In this document: piece after piece, positions 26,129 through 38,400 of the stretch
How the letters are laid out: each line of letters starts with the position of its first letter
Position numbering within the stretch: the stretch's first letter is position 1
Assembly: GCA_008828725.1 (NCBI GenBank)
Contig: MEHQ01002050.1
Coordinates: forward strand, 19,890-83,889
DNA: 64,000 bases
Reading direction: 5' to 3'
DNA from: Saccharina japonica
Taxonomy: Eukaryota; Sar; Phaeophyceae; Laminariales; Laminariaceae
Notes under the pieces: generated by a model
What the model was told of the DNA's origin: nothing
Database searches by the model: none
What the model saw: the letters and a program-made list of their open reading frames with translations, nothing else
Translations under genes and position numbers: made by a program

Positions 26129-26311
26129 CCCCTTAACCCATTCAGAATTGAAAAAAAATATCCCACAATAATTTCAAGCAGTTTGTCCCTAAATACGTGG
26201 GACCAGTTCTTAAGGGGTTATAAGGAGTTCACTCCCGTTTTGGGGACACTTTTACCTGGAATTAGAGTCATATTTTTCGTTTCTGTGCAGTGCAGTACTA
26301 AAAAGGGTTAA
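26129..26311 (+). repeat. R4 and R4b-like pair
   Basis: R4 at 26129-26219 (TTAACCCATTCAGAATTG ... CAGTTCTTAAGGGGTTA). Then comes a diverged R4b to 26311 (CTCCCGTTTTGGGGACACTT ... AGTACTAAAAAGGGTTAA). Same order as at 10948-11130. Confidence 0.7.
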
Positions 26312-26561
26312 AAAGCTGTCATTGTTTGCCCATCCGCCGGGGGATTAAAAACAAAAACAGAAAACAGAGAAGAGCACACTCTAGGTAGCATCCGATGGTG
26401 CAGACTACTGCTGTAGAGCTGTCGAGGCTCTCCAGTAACCGCAGGGAAAGAGGCATGCCCATTGGCCGAGTCCTCCCGCCTTCAATCTTCACGACTATAG
26501 CGTAGGGGTCTTACACGGTCTTGTTGGACACGTCAGCGCCTCTTTTATCCTCAATGCACTA

Positions 26562-26670
26562 TTACGGGGGACAATACGTAGTAATCAGGACCCATCACGT
26601 ACACAAACACCTATATATTCCAGTATTTTTACTGAGCATGTTTGGTCCTGATTACTATGTTCCCCCGTGA
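26562..26670. mobile_element. R3 MITE, copy a
   Basis: TTACGGGGGACAATACGTAG ... CATAxxTTCCCCCGTGA-type ends flanked by TA on each side. The interior is AT-rich. About 109 bp. Confidence 0.7.
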
Positions 26671-26839
26671 TAGTTTTAGTCTACATAGGGGGGCGGCCAG
26701 TCAACCTGTCTTGGGGTCTCCACGAACTTTAGAGTCGCGGCCAAATTTGTACGCACCCTCTGGGCTTTGGCTGCAGTACATACGTACACGCACGAGGTAT
26801 GTACCAGGTATGTATTACATGGGTACAGTGGGGGTCACC

Positions 26840-27570
26840 CAATAAGGCGGTCTGAGTAAGACGGTATCCCTCTATAAGGCGGTCAGAACCGCTTGGCGCG
26901 ACTGGGGAATGACACTCATAACCTGGAATGAATAAGGCGGCTTCCCTCTATAAGGCGGTCATATTGCTCTGGCACACCACCGCCATACTGGGGGACCCCT
27001 GCTGTATTGCACGTAATTCGCTGACTATGGTCAGGTGGCGGTGGTGGGCTATCTCGACGCGGCGTGACTTCGTGCCGGTGGCGAGTTTCCACAGCACTGG
27101 CCTTGGGCAGCAGGTATAGTATAACCGCTGCCTATGAACAGGTGGCGGTGGTGGGCCATGTTATAAGGACTACCCTGGGCTGGGTGATGATCAAGCTTTT
27201 ACCTCTCCAAGCTCAGTGGGTAACACCCTCACATTTGACGTCGTCGAGAACACAGCGGTTCGAATCTCACTTCGAACGTATCTTTTATACAAAATGCTTG
27301 CGCTTGCGTTCCTGAAAACATGTCTACCTGGTTCCCTAGATACTGAAACGAAACGGGTAGGTCAATGTACGGCCGTATACGGTCCTGATGTCCCAAATAT
27401 CCCTTCGTTCAGAGGGGGGAGAGTGTTTGTAAGGATTACCCTGGGCTGGGTAATCGATCGGTCTTATACCCCTATAGCTCAGCAGGTAACACCCTCATAG
27501 TTATCTCGACGTGGTGCGACTTCGTGCCGGTGGCGAGTTTCCACGACAGCAGTGGCCTTGGGCAGCATGG
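26840..27570 (+). repeat. Repeat cluster with tRNA-like A-box and B-box motifs
   Basis: TAAGGCGGT units (26843-26960) precede two copies of a block: CTACCCTGGGCTGGGTGATG (27171) and TTACCCTGGGCTGGGTAATC (27437). Each is followed by AGCTCAG(T/C)(G/A)GGTAACACCC. The first also has GGTTCGAATCTC at 27258. A GACTTCGTGCCGGTGGCGAG block occurs at 27066 and 27518. The A- and B-box look suggests a tRNA-derived SINE head; no folded tRNA is visible. Confidence 0.5.
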
Positions 27571-27687
27571 CAAGAGTGTAAGCTGGTGTAAGCGAGATTT
27601 TCGTTCATGCGCGGGCGAGTTACGCAACAGGGTAAATTATACGTAAGGTAAGAGCTACGACTACTCGTACGTATACGTACGTACATA

Positions 27688-27866
27688 TTTCGTATAACAC
27701 ACCGGGTGATAAAATAGCACACCCCTTTTGGACGAATTTCCAAAGCCGATTTTCTCGACAATGGGGAAAGCGCAAGCGCCGAGCGATGCGTCAATGGAAT
27801 TCGTCCCAGCGGGTGTGTTACCTTACCACCCGGGTGTGATAAGGTATATACGTACGTACACCCTCC
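27688..27866. repeat. R6 inverted-repeat element, copy 2
   Basis: Ends read ATAACACACCGGGTGATAAA and TTACCACCCGGGTGTGATAA. Inner arms CACACCCCTTTTGGACGAAT and AATTCGTCCCAGCGGGTGTG mirror copy 1. It is shorter (about 180 bp) and is flanked by TACGTACG-rich sequence. Confidence 0.7.
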
Positions 27867-29212
27867 GCGCGGGTCCAGTCCAGAGAACACTCTAACGAAA
27901 CCCTCCCTGTGCACACGATTCATTCACCACACGAGCGAGGCGTACCGGTAGTCAATGCAGACGTTTCGCCGGGGGAACCGCCGATTGCCTCCGGTGGAGA
28001 TAAGCAATTCAGGCACAGCAAGGAGTGGAGGGATGTCGATGCTGGCTGGCATCGTGCTGTGTGCACTCGTACGAGTACGAACTCAGGAGTTTCTGTTTAC
28101 AGGAGACCCCACAACATGTCCGAAAATGTAAGGACCGTTATTATACTAATATTGACACAAAAGTATCCTTAAATTTCCGGACAGAGTGGTATATGACACG
28201 ACGACCCACATCGGACACGATGATAGTTGTTCACCTTTGGCGTGTTGCAACAACATCACAGACACATTCGATCAATTAGGCACTGAAACCTGAGCTCCTC
28301 CAACCATCTTGCAGTAGTGAACTGGAAGACCGACCCGGTTTATCGCTCGTGGTCCTCTGCCTGACGTGCTATCAATCTACGAGGTAACGAGTGTCCTGTT
28401 TTGGCTGTAGGTGTACGTAAAAGCACATCTCCTGAACGTCGATCGAAAGCAGAGGCACATCAAACCTTTCGGGGACCTCAACGAAGCAAGGGCAAACGGA
28501 AACTAGCAGGGCACAACCTCGTGCCTGGCATGCTGAATCCTCTACTTGCTTGCGAATCCTCACCTTGGGGACTAGGGCCTCTCGATCCCCCACTCTCTGC
28601 AAGTTGTGTTTCTACGACGAGACTTCAGCCTTAAAAGACATAACGCCAATCATTTTGTTACGAACTCCATGTCGAATTTTGTTCCGTTTGGGTTTCGTTT
28701 CGGTTACAAATGAAGAACGAAGAACCCCCCGACTGGCCGACAAGACGACAGTACGACCGCTGACCAGGCCGACAAGCGACAAGCCAACAGGCCAGCAGGC
28801 TTTTCGGTTTCATGTACCTACATGCGATGCAGCAATACATTACGAGTATAACTACATGTTACCAGGTACACGATACCTACCGCTGACGATACGATATTCT
28901 GCCTGGTATGCAATCTACTGCTGTAACTACTGTACATGCGGTGCGATCGAACAAAAAAGTGCCGTGTCGTCATACAAACTCGTCGAAAACAACATAATAA
29001 CAACCTTTTCATGTGAAAGCCGCCCCATCCATCGTTCTCTCTCGTTGAACCGCCCTTTCCTCCGCCCTTTCCTCCCACTTCCAACAGAGTCGTCGCTCCT
29101 TGTTCCGCCCAGCTTACGAGACCAGGAGTACAAAGCAACGGGCCGAGTGAGGCTCGCATACCAAGTTGACCTGCCATTCTTTATTTTGTTTCTGGAGCTC
29201 CGATAAACGGGC
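27867..29212. other. Region upstream of the sulfotransferase, no feature recognised
   Basis: Only short frames of ordinary composition. It probably contains the sulfotransferase promoter and 5' UTR; no TATA box stands out near 29100-29212. Confidence 0.4.
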
Positions 29213-29419
29213 ATGAGGAAATCGGTGACAGGAGTTGTTCCCTTCCTCGTTTTTGCGGTCCACTCGGCATTCGCCGCGGGCATATCGGACTATGTCCTGC
29301 AAGCTGCCGAGGATGGGGCTGCGGCTGCGACGAACCTGCAAAGACCGATAGGCATCGTCATTATGGCGCAGGGGAGATCGGGGTCGACAATGCTGGGAGA
29401 AACGTTCCGACAGAACAAG
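29213..29419 (+). CDS. Sulfotransferase exon 1 (signal peptide and PAPS loop)
   Basis: The ATG at 29213 starts a hydrophobic N-terminus ([14 protein letters not shown]) that looks like a cleaved signal peptide or signal anchor. The PAPS-binding loop [18 protein letters not shown] follows. The exon ends in phase 0 at a GTGCGA donor. It is separated from exon 2 by a 4.7-kb repeat-rich intron. Confidence 0.82.
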
Positions 29420-32400
29420 GTGCGATCATGCACCACTTTTTGCATGTGACCACGGGAACATCATCATCACCATCATGTGTACAGCTTTTCACGAGTAGCA
29501 TACGTACAACACATACGAATAACCATACAACGCATACAGCAACGTTTGTTCTCGTAGAAGTGGGATGATACATGGTCATGCCTCCCACGAGTTTTTCGCG
29601 AGAGTCCCGACGAGATGTGCGTAATATGAGCTGCTTATAGCAGCAGCATTCGACGGCGTTCATGTCGACCTACTTGAAGGCGGCAAATGAGTCTTGCGAG
29701 GTTCCGCTCCTGTTTGTCGTTGCGTCGTGACAGTAGTACATCAAAAGGACACACTCGTGCACGAGTAGGTTGAACTTTGACTGTGGCTAAAATCAGTGTT
29801 CGGCCGGATGGCGGTCATACTCGTACATATTTCTTGTCGCGATCATGACAGCATCGTTGTAACAGGTAGCCTGAAAAGGTTAACTTCAAGTAAGTATGCC
29901 TGGGCTTACGTCCTTAGCTCAGGTTTATGCCGTAAATGCGCATGGTAGGAGAGCTCGTGCATCGCTCGTTCGTCTTGTTGCTGGCGAACTTCGTGTGCAT
30001 ACGTGCATGGGACGAGTACGAGGTATACCTGTGCGAGTATTTCAGCTTTGTGCTTTATTGCATCACTTCGTGTGTATACGTTGTACGCGCGGCGACTGTT
30101 AATATACGGTACAGCAGCCCCAGGTATTATCATTCCCCAGGCATTATGGTTTTATTTAATCACATACTGTCTGCAATCTTGCCTTGCGAGGAGATGTTGA
30201 TGACCCGCCACCCGCAGCGATGTCCTTCTGTACGGCGCTTGTTCCTCCTCTCAACAGTCCGTTTTTTAAGATAGAATAAAGGGGATTTTACAAAAAGGGG
30301 TACACCCCCCTGTATCGTCACAAAAAGGGGGACATCGGTTTTCGCCGCCGGGTAAGCCCATGTACTCTGTCAAATCGACTCGAAATTAAAATCTAATGCG
30401 TTTGCCACACTTACATGGCACCTCCCTACCATCCCCATCGTTTTTTTTTTTTCATATGTTTAACGGGTGAACGAGAGCGATCAAAAGGGTGGTGTGAGCT
30501 TATCCCCCTTTTTGTTATGCCTACGCGAGGGTATCCCCCCTTTTCATCTACTTAGTTTGGGAAAGTCCCCCTTTTCTTCGTAACGTCCCCCTTTTTGTAA
30601 ATATGCAGAGAGGTATCCCCCTTTCTGTGTCAAATAGACCTAGGGTGAGTGGCCACTCCATGTTCTGGTTGTTGTGGCACGCTCAACAGACGACGTCTAA
30701 CGTCGAAAAGACCAACGGCCCATACCTAGGCAAACGTGGCCAGCAGATCCGCATACATACATTGGTTGGCGCCCTGTGCCCTGTTGTCCTAAAAAATCAC
30801 CAACATATATATATATAAACGAGTATACGTAAATATATACGTAACAAATGATAGTAGTACTCCTCTGGTACTACTGCTGGCTGCTGTACGTGTGTATGTA
30901 GTCGTGCCGGTACCGCCGTATACGTATACGCGTATATCAGGTACGTACCATGGCGTAAATGAGAGGAGAGTCTTATTTTACCAGGAAATGAGCTGTTGAG
31001 CTGTTCGGTCAGAGTGATGGTTAATATATGACTACAGGGTATGAGTATACCGTTAATGCGCCGGGCCGTTGGATTGGTGTTGACGACCGCCTCTTTAACG
31101 ATAACCTCGCCGCCGGTGCTTGGTAGTGTCCCCCCTTTTCTTACGATATATGGGGGGTGTCCCCCTTTTTGTCAAATGCCCTAAAATAAACGTATTACGG
31201 GGGGTCATGGTAACCAGGACCCACGATAACCCCAAAAATCAGGCATCCTCAGGTGTTTACACAATACATTTGGTTCCCATTACTACTGTATCTTCCCCCC
31301 GTAGTAGTATCAGTCACCGACCTAAGATAGCCACTCGCAGCTGAAGGGTTATTGGCCTCGCGCCCAAATCGATTCTCACCGTGAAAAAAGCTTAACATCA
31401 GCCACTGGCGTGAAGTCAACTTACAGTCAGTATCAGGCCCGCCAATATAATGACCTATTGCGGGGGACCATAGTAAATAGGGACCCCTACGGTGCACACA
31501 AAAACCTGTAACTTGTTTTTACGTTTAATATTCGGTCCTATTTACTATGGTCCCCCGTAAATAGGGTGAGCAAGGCTTATTAATAGAACCTTTTTGTGAC
31601 AGCATCCTTTTTAAAACAACCTTGAGCATAGGGTATTGCATAGGATTAAGTGTGGCGCTCACCTCTGAGCACGGTTTCTGACTCCGATTTTCTTAGCGTC
31701 CGCTAAACATTCAACCTCACGCTCTTATACGGTTATTTCTTATTCGTGGGCCTATAGTACACAATACTTGACGCATGCTACGGTAGAGGTGCATCTGCAT
31801 ACAGGCCATTTTCTGAGGCTCCTCACCTGAGGAGCTCCATGCCTCCATACCTGCAGTAGTCTAAACACTGACTTTGGAGGAAAACAAAAGTGGTCGTACC
31901 CGGTAAACAGTCCTATGGCCTTAAGCTTCGCGACGAAACCTTTTGCAACACAAAAACGATTTTCCGACGATTTGGGGTTAAGGAGCCCCGTCATGCGGAA
32001 AACGTTTCAGCCAAAAAAAGGTATACCGTATACCTCTATCGTAGCACGCGTTACTCGTATGTAGATGAAGGCTGTTCAGCCGATGGACCGCAACAAAAAC
32101 ATCCCAGGCTCCGAAATACCAGGTAACAGACAGCTCTCCAGGAATTAACCCAAGGTCAAAATAGAAAACAAACAACACGAAAAGCCATACAACTGTGTAT
32201 CCTGTGCGCTGAATATCTGTTTGGTGAACAAGCCGCGGTTTATGTTGCACGCCCGTGTTCAATTTACGCACGTAGCTCTGCTTTTCACTTTTAAGGGACC
32301 TAAATGCACGTAGCCCTATTATTTGTATTACTATTATTATTTAACTCGCCTTCCTTTTCATACAGAGCGAATACGGTACCGGCCCTCTCATGTGAAAGCG

Positions 32401-35400
32401 GAAAAGAGGTGTTAAGCTAACAACCTTATTCTAGCGGCGGAGCGAGAGGGCGGGTACATTTATGACAATTCCTATGAGACGGTGGGCGTCTAGGTTACGT
32501 ACTGACGCGTGCTACGGTAGAGATAGCACTTTTTTGCTCACATGTTTTATGAATGATCGAGCTCCTTGACCCAAACCCGTCGACCTTTCATTCTTGTGTT
32601 GCAAAATATTTTTCATACAGTAGTATAGTATGGTCATGGGATTGTTCACCGGATAGCGTTTTGTTTTCTTCCTCCAAAATCAGTTTTCGAGTGAGGTATA
32701 GATCTCCTCAAGTGACAATAAGTGACCACCCTTAGAAGGCAAAAACATGGTGCACCTCTACCGTTGCCATGTGTCTATTTGGTTACTTTTTATTGACCTG
32801 GTACTTCCTAGGCTGGAGTTCTCGAAGCCTATTTTCTTACGACAGAGCCTATACTGTTACCATGTCCCTACAGTGTGTGTCCTCGTACTGCCGTATTTTT
32901 CGTTTTTTTTTTTCCCATCCCATTTATTACCTTCCCCCTTCTTCCCCTTCTCCCTCTCCCTAGTCGTAACTCAGATCCGGGGTCACAAAGCAGGCTCTTC
33001 TCCCCCCTCCCCACTACGTACGGGTCGTGCCTTCATTTTTACTCGCGAGAAGACTTGAGCCCTTTCTTCCCTCGTCGACTCGCGTCGAATCGTGCATACG
33101 CATCCTCGTAGCGGCTGTTCGTACTGAATCAGCAGCTACAGTACAGGACATCCACTCAGAAAACGAGGAAGAAGAAAGTCACACCGATATTTACAGGAGC
33201 TTGATACATTCGGGAGTCAGTATACTGAACGCAGTGCAGAGCGCACTCGACGCATGCTACGAAAAAAGGTGCACACATGATTTTTCTGAAGCTCCTCACT
33301 TGAGCTCTACACTATGATGGGGGGGCATAGTAGATAGGACCCACGGTAAACACAATATATATATATATATATTTACCTATTTTTACCAACAATATTTGGT
33401 CCTATTTACTATGGCCCTCCGTAATAATAGTGAAATTAAAAACTGGTTTCGGAGGAAACCAAGAGTGCTGCAGTACTGTACCCGACGAAAAATCCCATGG
33501 CATGCCGATACGACGAACAGTATTGCAACACAGAAATGGAGAATTCCGACGATTTTGGGTTAAGGGCCCTTTAACCCATTCTTAACTGAAAAAAATGGCC
33601 GACACTAATCCCAAGTATGTTGTCCTCAAATTCGTGGGACCAGTTTCCTAAGGGGTTGAGGAGCCCCGTCACTTAGAAACGTTTTCAGCCAAAAAGTGTC
33701 ACTGGGACTACCTCTATCGTAGCACGCCTCACTCATTATCAAAAAATTGAAACCCAGCCCGAAACAGCCCTCCTGTTTATTTACCCCGTAGGCGTCGGTA
33801 CTGTAGTCCACCTTTCGGTTCATGGTGTTGGTCGCTATCTTCGCCTTGATATATCAAACTATCAAGTTTCGTCTGATGTGCAGGCATCGAAAACAGCTCG
33901 CAAACCTCAGCATTCGCGCCCTGGCCCTGTAACACACTCTGGACATTATTCGTGTTCTTATTTCTGAGAACGTTTTGTGAGTGATCGACGTTTTTTAGCT
34001 CATTACGGACATTGTCGGAGGGCAAACAAGCAACAACAAGCAGTATTATAGCTTCCTCATAAATTGCGTTAATATATCGAACAGGAAGAAAGTAAACGGC
34101 GAAATGTGCCACGTGGATCCCCTGCCCCAAAAACTGTGGTTTCTACCCTATAGGATGTGCTCTACTGGTACGAGCCTTGCCGAAGCTGGGGCCAAGGCAT
34201 CTTCGACAGCTCCAGCCAGTATCATCGAGAGATACACGGGGAGGAATGCTCGGGTCTGGTGCGAAGGTACGAGGGTGCAGTCAATACATGCTATGAGACT
34301 ATTGCGGGGGACCATAGTAAATAGAACCTATGGAACACACAAAAAACTATATATTTACCTATTTTTTACTAACAATTGTTGGTCCTATTTACTATGGTCC
34401 CCCGTAATAGAGGGGTGCACCTTATGTCTCCTGAGGCTCCCCATTAGAGCAAATCTATACTAATATTAGTATTCGTACTATTAGTAAGTCACCCATTTTT
34501 TTACCTTGGCAAAAATGAAACGTGCAATCCGACGGAAAATGCCATGGCATAGGTACAAGTAAACACGCCTGAAAGGTATTCCAGCGATAATGCGTGCCTT
34601 ATTGGGTATTTCCTCCGTTAAGGAACCTCGCCAGTAAGAAATATTAAGTATTTGCCTGAGAAGGCAAAACAAATCTACCCCTATCGTAGCGCGCCGGTAG
34701 CTGCAAAACGGCGGTTAGACAAAGCTATAGATACAACAACTAGGAACGAAAACCAGCTTCGTGCGCATACGCATTACCACGACTAGTGAACCCTCTCCTC
34801 TTCTATACATCTTCCACATAAGCGTCGCACACTCTCGTCCGTCTATGAGTACGTACAGCACGTACGTGGGGGTTGTCGGCTTTCACCATCAACTTTGCGC
34901 TCAACAAATTCAAAGCTTAGCTTCGGACGGCGGGTACTGGAGTGCAGTTTGCCTGTAGTCGGCGGTGTTAAGAGGTTGCGTGGGAGTCACACGTATCCCC
35001 TTACAGGTTTCCCTACTACACAGGCCCCTTCTTTATCTCTGGCATGTGGTGGGTACTACAGCATGTTAGAAGAGCAGCATTGCATTGTCTGATTACAGTC
35101 ATTTCCTAAATATCAAATACAAACATAATGTCACGAAACATGACAAAGGTCACGACGTTTTTGCGCGAATCGAGATGTTTTGTTACGAATCGTCTCGATG
35201 TAAAGTTTGAAGGAACAAAAAAACAAGAAAGGTTGATGTGGCGATTCAAGACAAAAAAACAAATGTGATTGGTTTTCTAACTATCCGACCTAACCGCCAG
35301 TTGAAAAATGTCACGTGATATTTGTTCACGAATCGTGTTTTGTGTGCATTCGTTAGCAACGACCTTTTTCGGGGACCCCGATGAAAGGTTTGAAGGTGTG

Positions 35401-38400
35401 GGCCGGTTGTGCCTCGCCCTTAATCGCCGTCCGACGATTACCTTGATAGCAATAGATGCACAATACATATTCGTTTCGACACTATCTCTTGTCGATTGTC
35501 TTCTTTAAGTGTGAAACCTTCGGACTTTGGACCCTACCACGATTACTTTTTCTTTTCCTTTGCACCTCTCCCGCTACGTCATATGTTTTCTTTGTTTTGG
35601 ACCCTATACGTTAACAAAACAAACAAATTAGACCCTCTACCACGATTACTTGTTTTTTCTTTGGATCCTGTTAAGTGATGATTCGATTTGTATTCAGATC
35701 CTACCCCGATGATTTTCACTTTCAGGTTGGCACGATGCGAGTTCACGATCGATGACTCTGCGCGGTTGGGGGTCGATCCCGCCGCACTGGACAGTGGATC
35801 CTCGGAACTTGCGCCACTCCGAGCGGCCTCGGTACACCCAAGCGCCGGCGTACTTGCCGAGGCCCACGAAGCTGTTGTTCGCGTGTGCAGGCAGAGCAGG
35901 TGATGACGCAGCACCGTCGCAATCCCCCCGGCATGGTACAGGGGCTAACACGCAAAATTGTTCCACGCGCTGCGTTGTTCCAGGTTTGGGGCGTGGCTGA
36001 ACACCTGGTGGATGTGCCTGACAACATGTTTTCGACACGAATATATGCGAGCATTGATTTTCCATCCATCCATCCATCCATCCATCCATCCATCCATCCA
36101 TCCATCCATCCATCCATCCATCCATCCATCCATCTATCCATCCACCCATCCATCCATCCATCCATCCATCTATCCATCCATCCATCCACCCACCCACCCA
36201 TCCACCCCGACAGCCAAACCTACTCGCTCATCGACGAGAGGGAATTTCCTGATCCCATTCCTCTAACACACCCCTAACGGCTATGGAAAGAAGACGTCGT
36301 TGTCGCTGAACCTTTAGCCTGGCCGTTGAAAAACATTGCTCACGCCATTTCGCCTTGAAACCAGTACGAGTAGTTTGTTGGAATTATGCTACAACCACTG
36401 GGTCAAACAGTTAGCTGAGCAATGCCGCAGTAGGGAAACCCCTTTTTTTTTCTTCTGAGGCAATATTTGTGTCACTGGGATCGGCCGGGCTCCTAAAGCG
36501 AGAAACCATCGGTCATTAATAGTATGAACATTTTATCCAAGAATAAAAACGTTTTTCAGGAGACTATACCGCGCAACTATTTGTTGGTCGGAGGGCACCA
36601 GCCCTACCGTGGCATTGCTCAGCTATACGCCGTAACCAGTGAGCGCTCAGTCAGCGGCCAGACGCATGCTACTGTAGAGGAGGTGCACCTGCATACAGGC
36701 CATTTTTCCGAGGCTCCTGACTTCAGGAGCTGTATACTAATACCAAGTCAAAATCAGATTTTGGAGGAAAGTACAAGGGCTACTCGATGAACAATCCCAA
36801 GGCCTACTATTAATAGTATACAACGAAAAATATTGCAACACACAAGAACGGAATTCCGACGATTTTGGGTTAAGGAGCCCTTACTACTATTAATAGGTCA
36901 TTCAGAAAACGTTTCAGCCAAAAAAAGGTATACCTTATACCTCTAACGTGGCACGCGTCGTGACTGCACGCTCATTGGTTATGGTGTACATCGAAGAAAA
37001 AAATAGTCTGGGGTCCGCCTGGCTGTACCTCTAGCGTTATAAGTGGCCGTCACACTTACTTGCAGAAACCAAGGGGGGGGTGGGGGAGGTGGGCTTACGG
37101 CATGCATGACCGTAGTCGTATGGCCATAGACCCTCGTACCGCTACAAGGCCGGGACGGAGCACGTCGGGTTTTCACCGAGCAGGCTGACATTGCTTGCAT
37201 GCACCAAGCGCGTATCGCCGTGAGGTGTTGGGCGAGTCTCACTAAGGGTGAAGTGCATCCTGGTAAGAACCGCTTGTGAGGCGGACTTTCTTACATACGG
37301 GTGACGGGTTGGCAATAATGTATTTGATTTCTGGTGCGACCACTTCAAAGGGGAAGGGGGGGAGAACAACAGCAGCTGGAGGATGGTGGTGTTGGTTTTG
37401 AGATCAACCTCCTAATAACTACCACGTTTTGTTGGAGATACATCATGACCACTGAGCCAACGTAGAGCTAGCGTTGCAAAATAGGTACTACCCGAAAACA
37501 AACGAAAACAATTGGGAAACCACCTAATCTCGCCTCAAGCCTCCCTATCTCTTCCCAAACATCAGGGCCGTACGTACTGTAGTTGTGAAGACTATCCGCG
37601 CCGGCGTGTGCTCTTTTAGACTTCAGTCGGTTGGTTGGCTTAGGGCCCGTTTTAACGAGTATGAAATAAATTCAATTTGGAAAAAATAAAATTCAAATTC
37701 GCTTTTCATTGGTCAACACACGCACCAGCATCAAAGATTAGGATCTTGGGGTCTAGTCAATTTGAATTGGACGAAACAAACAAGAAGGTCCCAGGACCTT
37801 CTTTTCCAAAGAATTCAAATCAAATTGAGGAGTTGGCCCGACTTGGACCGGCATGTCCACGGTGGGCAAACGCCCCCGGTACAATCTGGTCATTTCTTGG
37901 TGGCATCGATGACCACGACCGAGGCGACAACACGTGAACCACAACCCGAGGCCACCGGGACAACAGCCGCGCCCACGCCTATAGACCATAGCACAGCGTA
38001 CCCCGGCGGTGGCGCCTCAAAACCAATCATGGCGGTCGCAATCCCAACTTTTCAACCAGCTCGATGCTCCAACCCGATCAAAAACCGAGCGATCGACCCA
38101 AAAACAGCATGATACGCTCAAGACTTCGATAACACAATCGCCGCCCCTGTCTCGCCCGTGGCGTTTCAGGGATCCCTACGCCCACCCAGGAGACCCTGAG
38201 AGCGATAGCTTCCTAGCCTGGGGGGTCAAAAGCAAAAGTATGCTGGCGGCGGCGCGCACGCGTCGACGCATGCTTTCCCTCTCGTCTCCTCTCGTCGATT
38301 TTTTTCACCTGGGCGCTGTGACGCATGCTGCGTTTTTTCGATTTCATAAATATTTGAACGAGCAATTCACTATTCCCCATAGGACGCAACCCACTTTGTT

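Noticed and set aside
27195..27275. A genuine tRNA gene
   Set aside because: A- and B-box-like words are present, but the T-stem arms (AGCGG and CTCAC) do not pair and no acceptor stem is visible.
33027..33317. Frame with an acidic helix as a missing sulfotransferase exon
   Set aside because: Exons 1 and 2 already join in phase (29419/34154) with continuous family motifs, and this frame runs into an R1 terminus.
36062..36201. Poly-GWMD or poly-HPSI peptides
   Set aside because: Translation of a (CATC)n microsatellite; no flanking coding signal.
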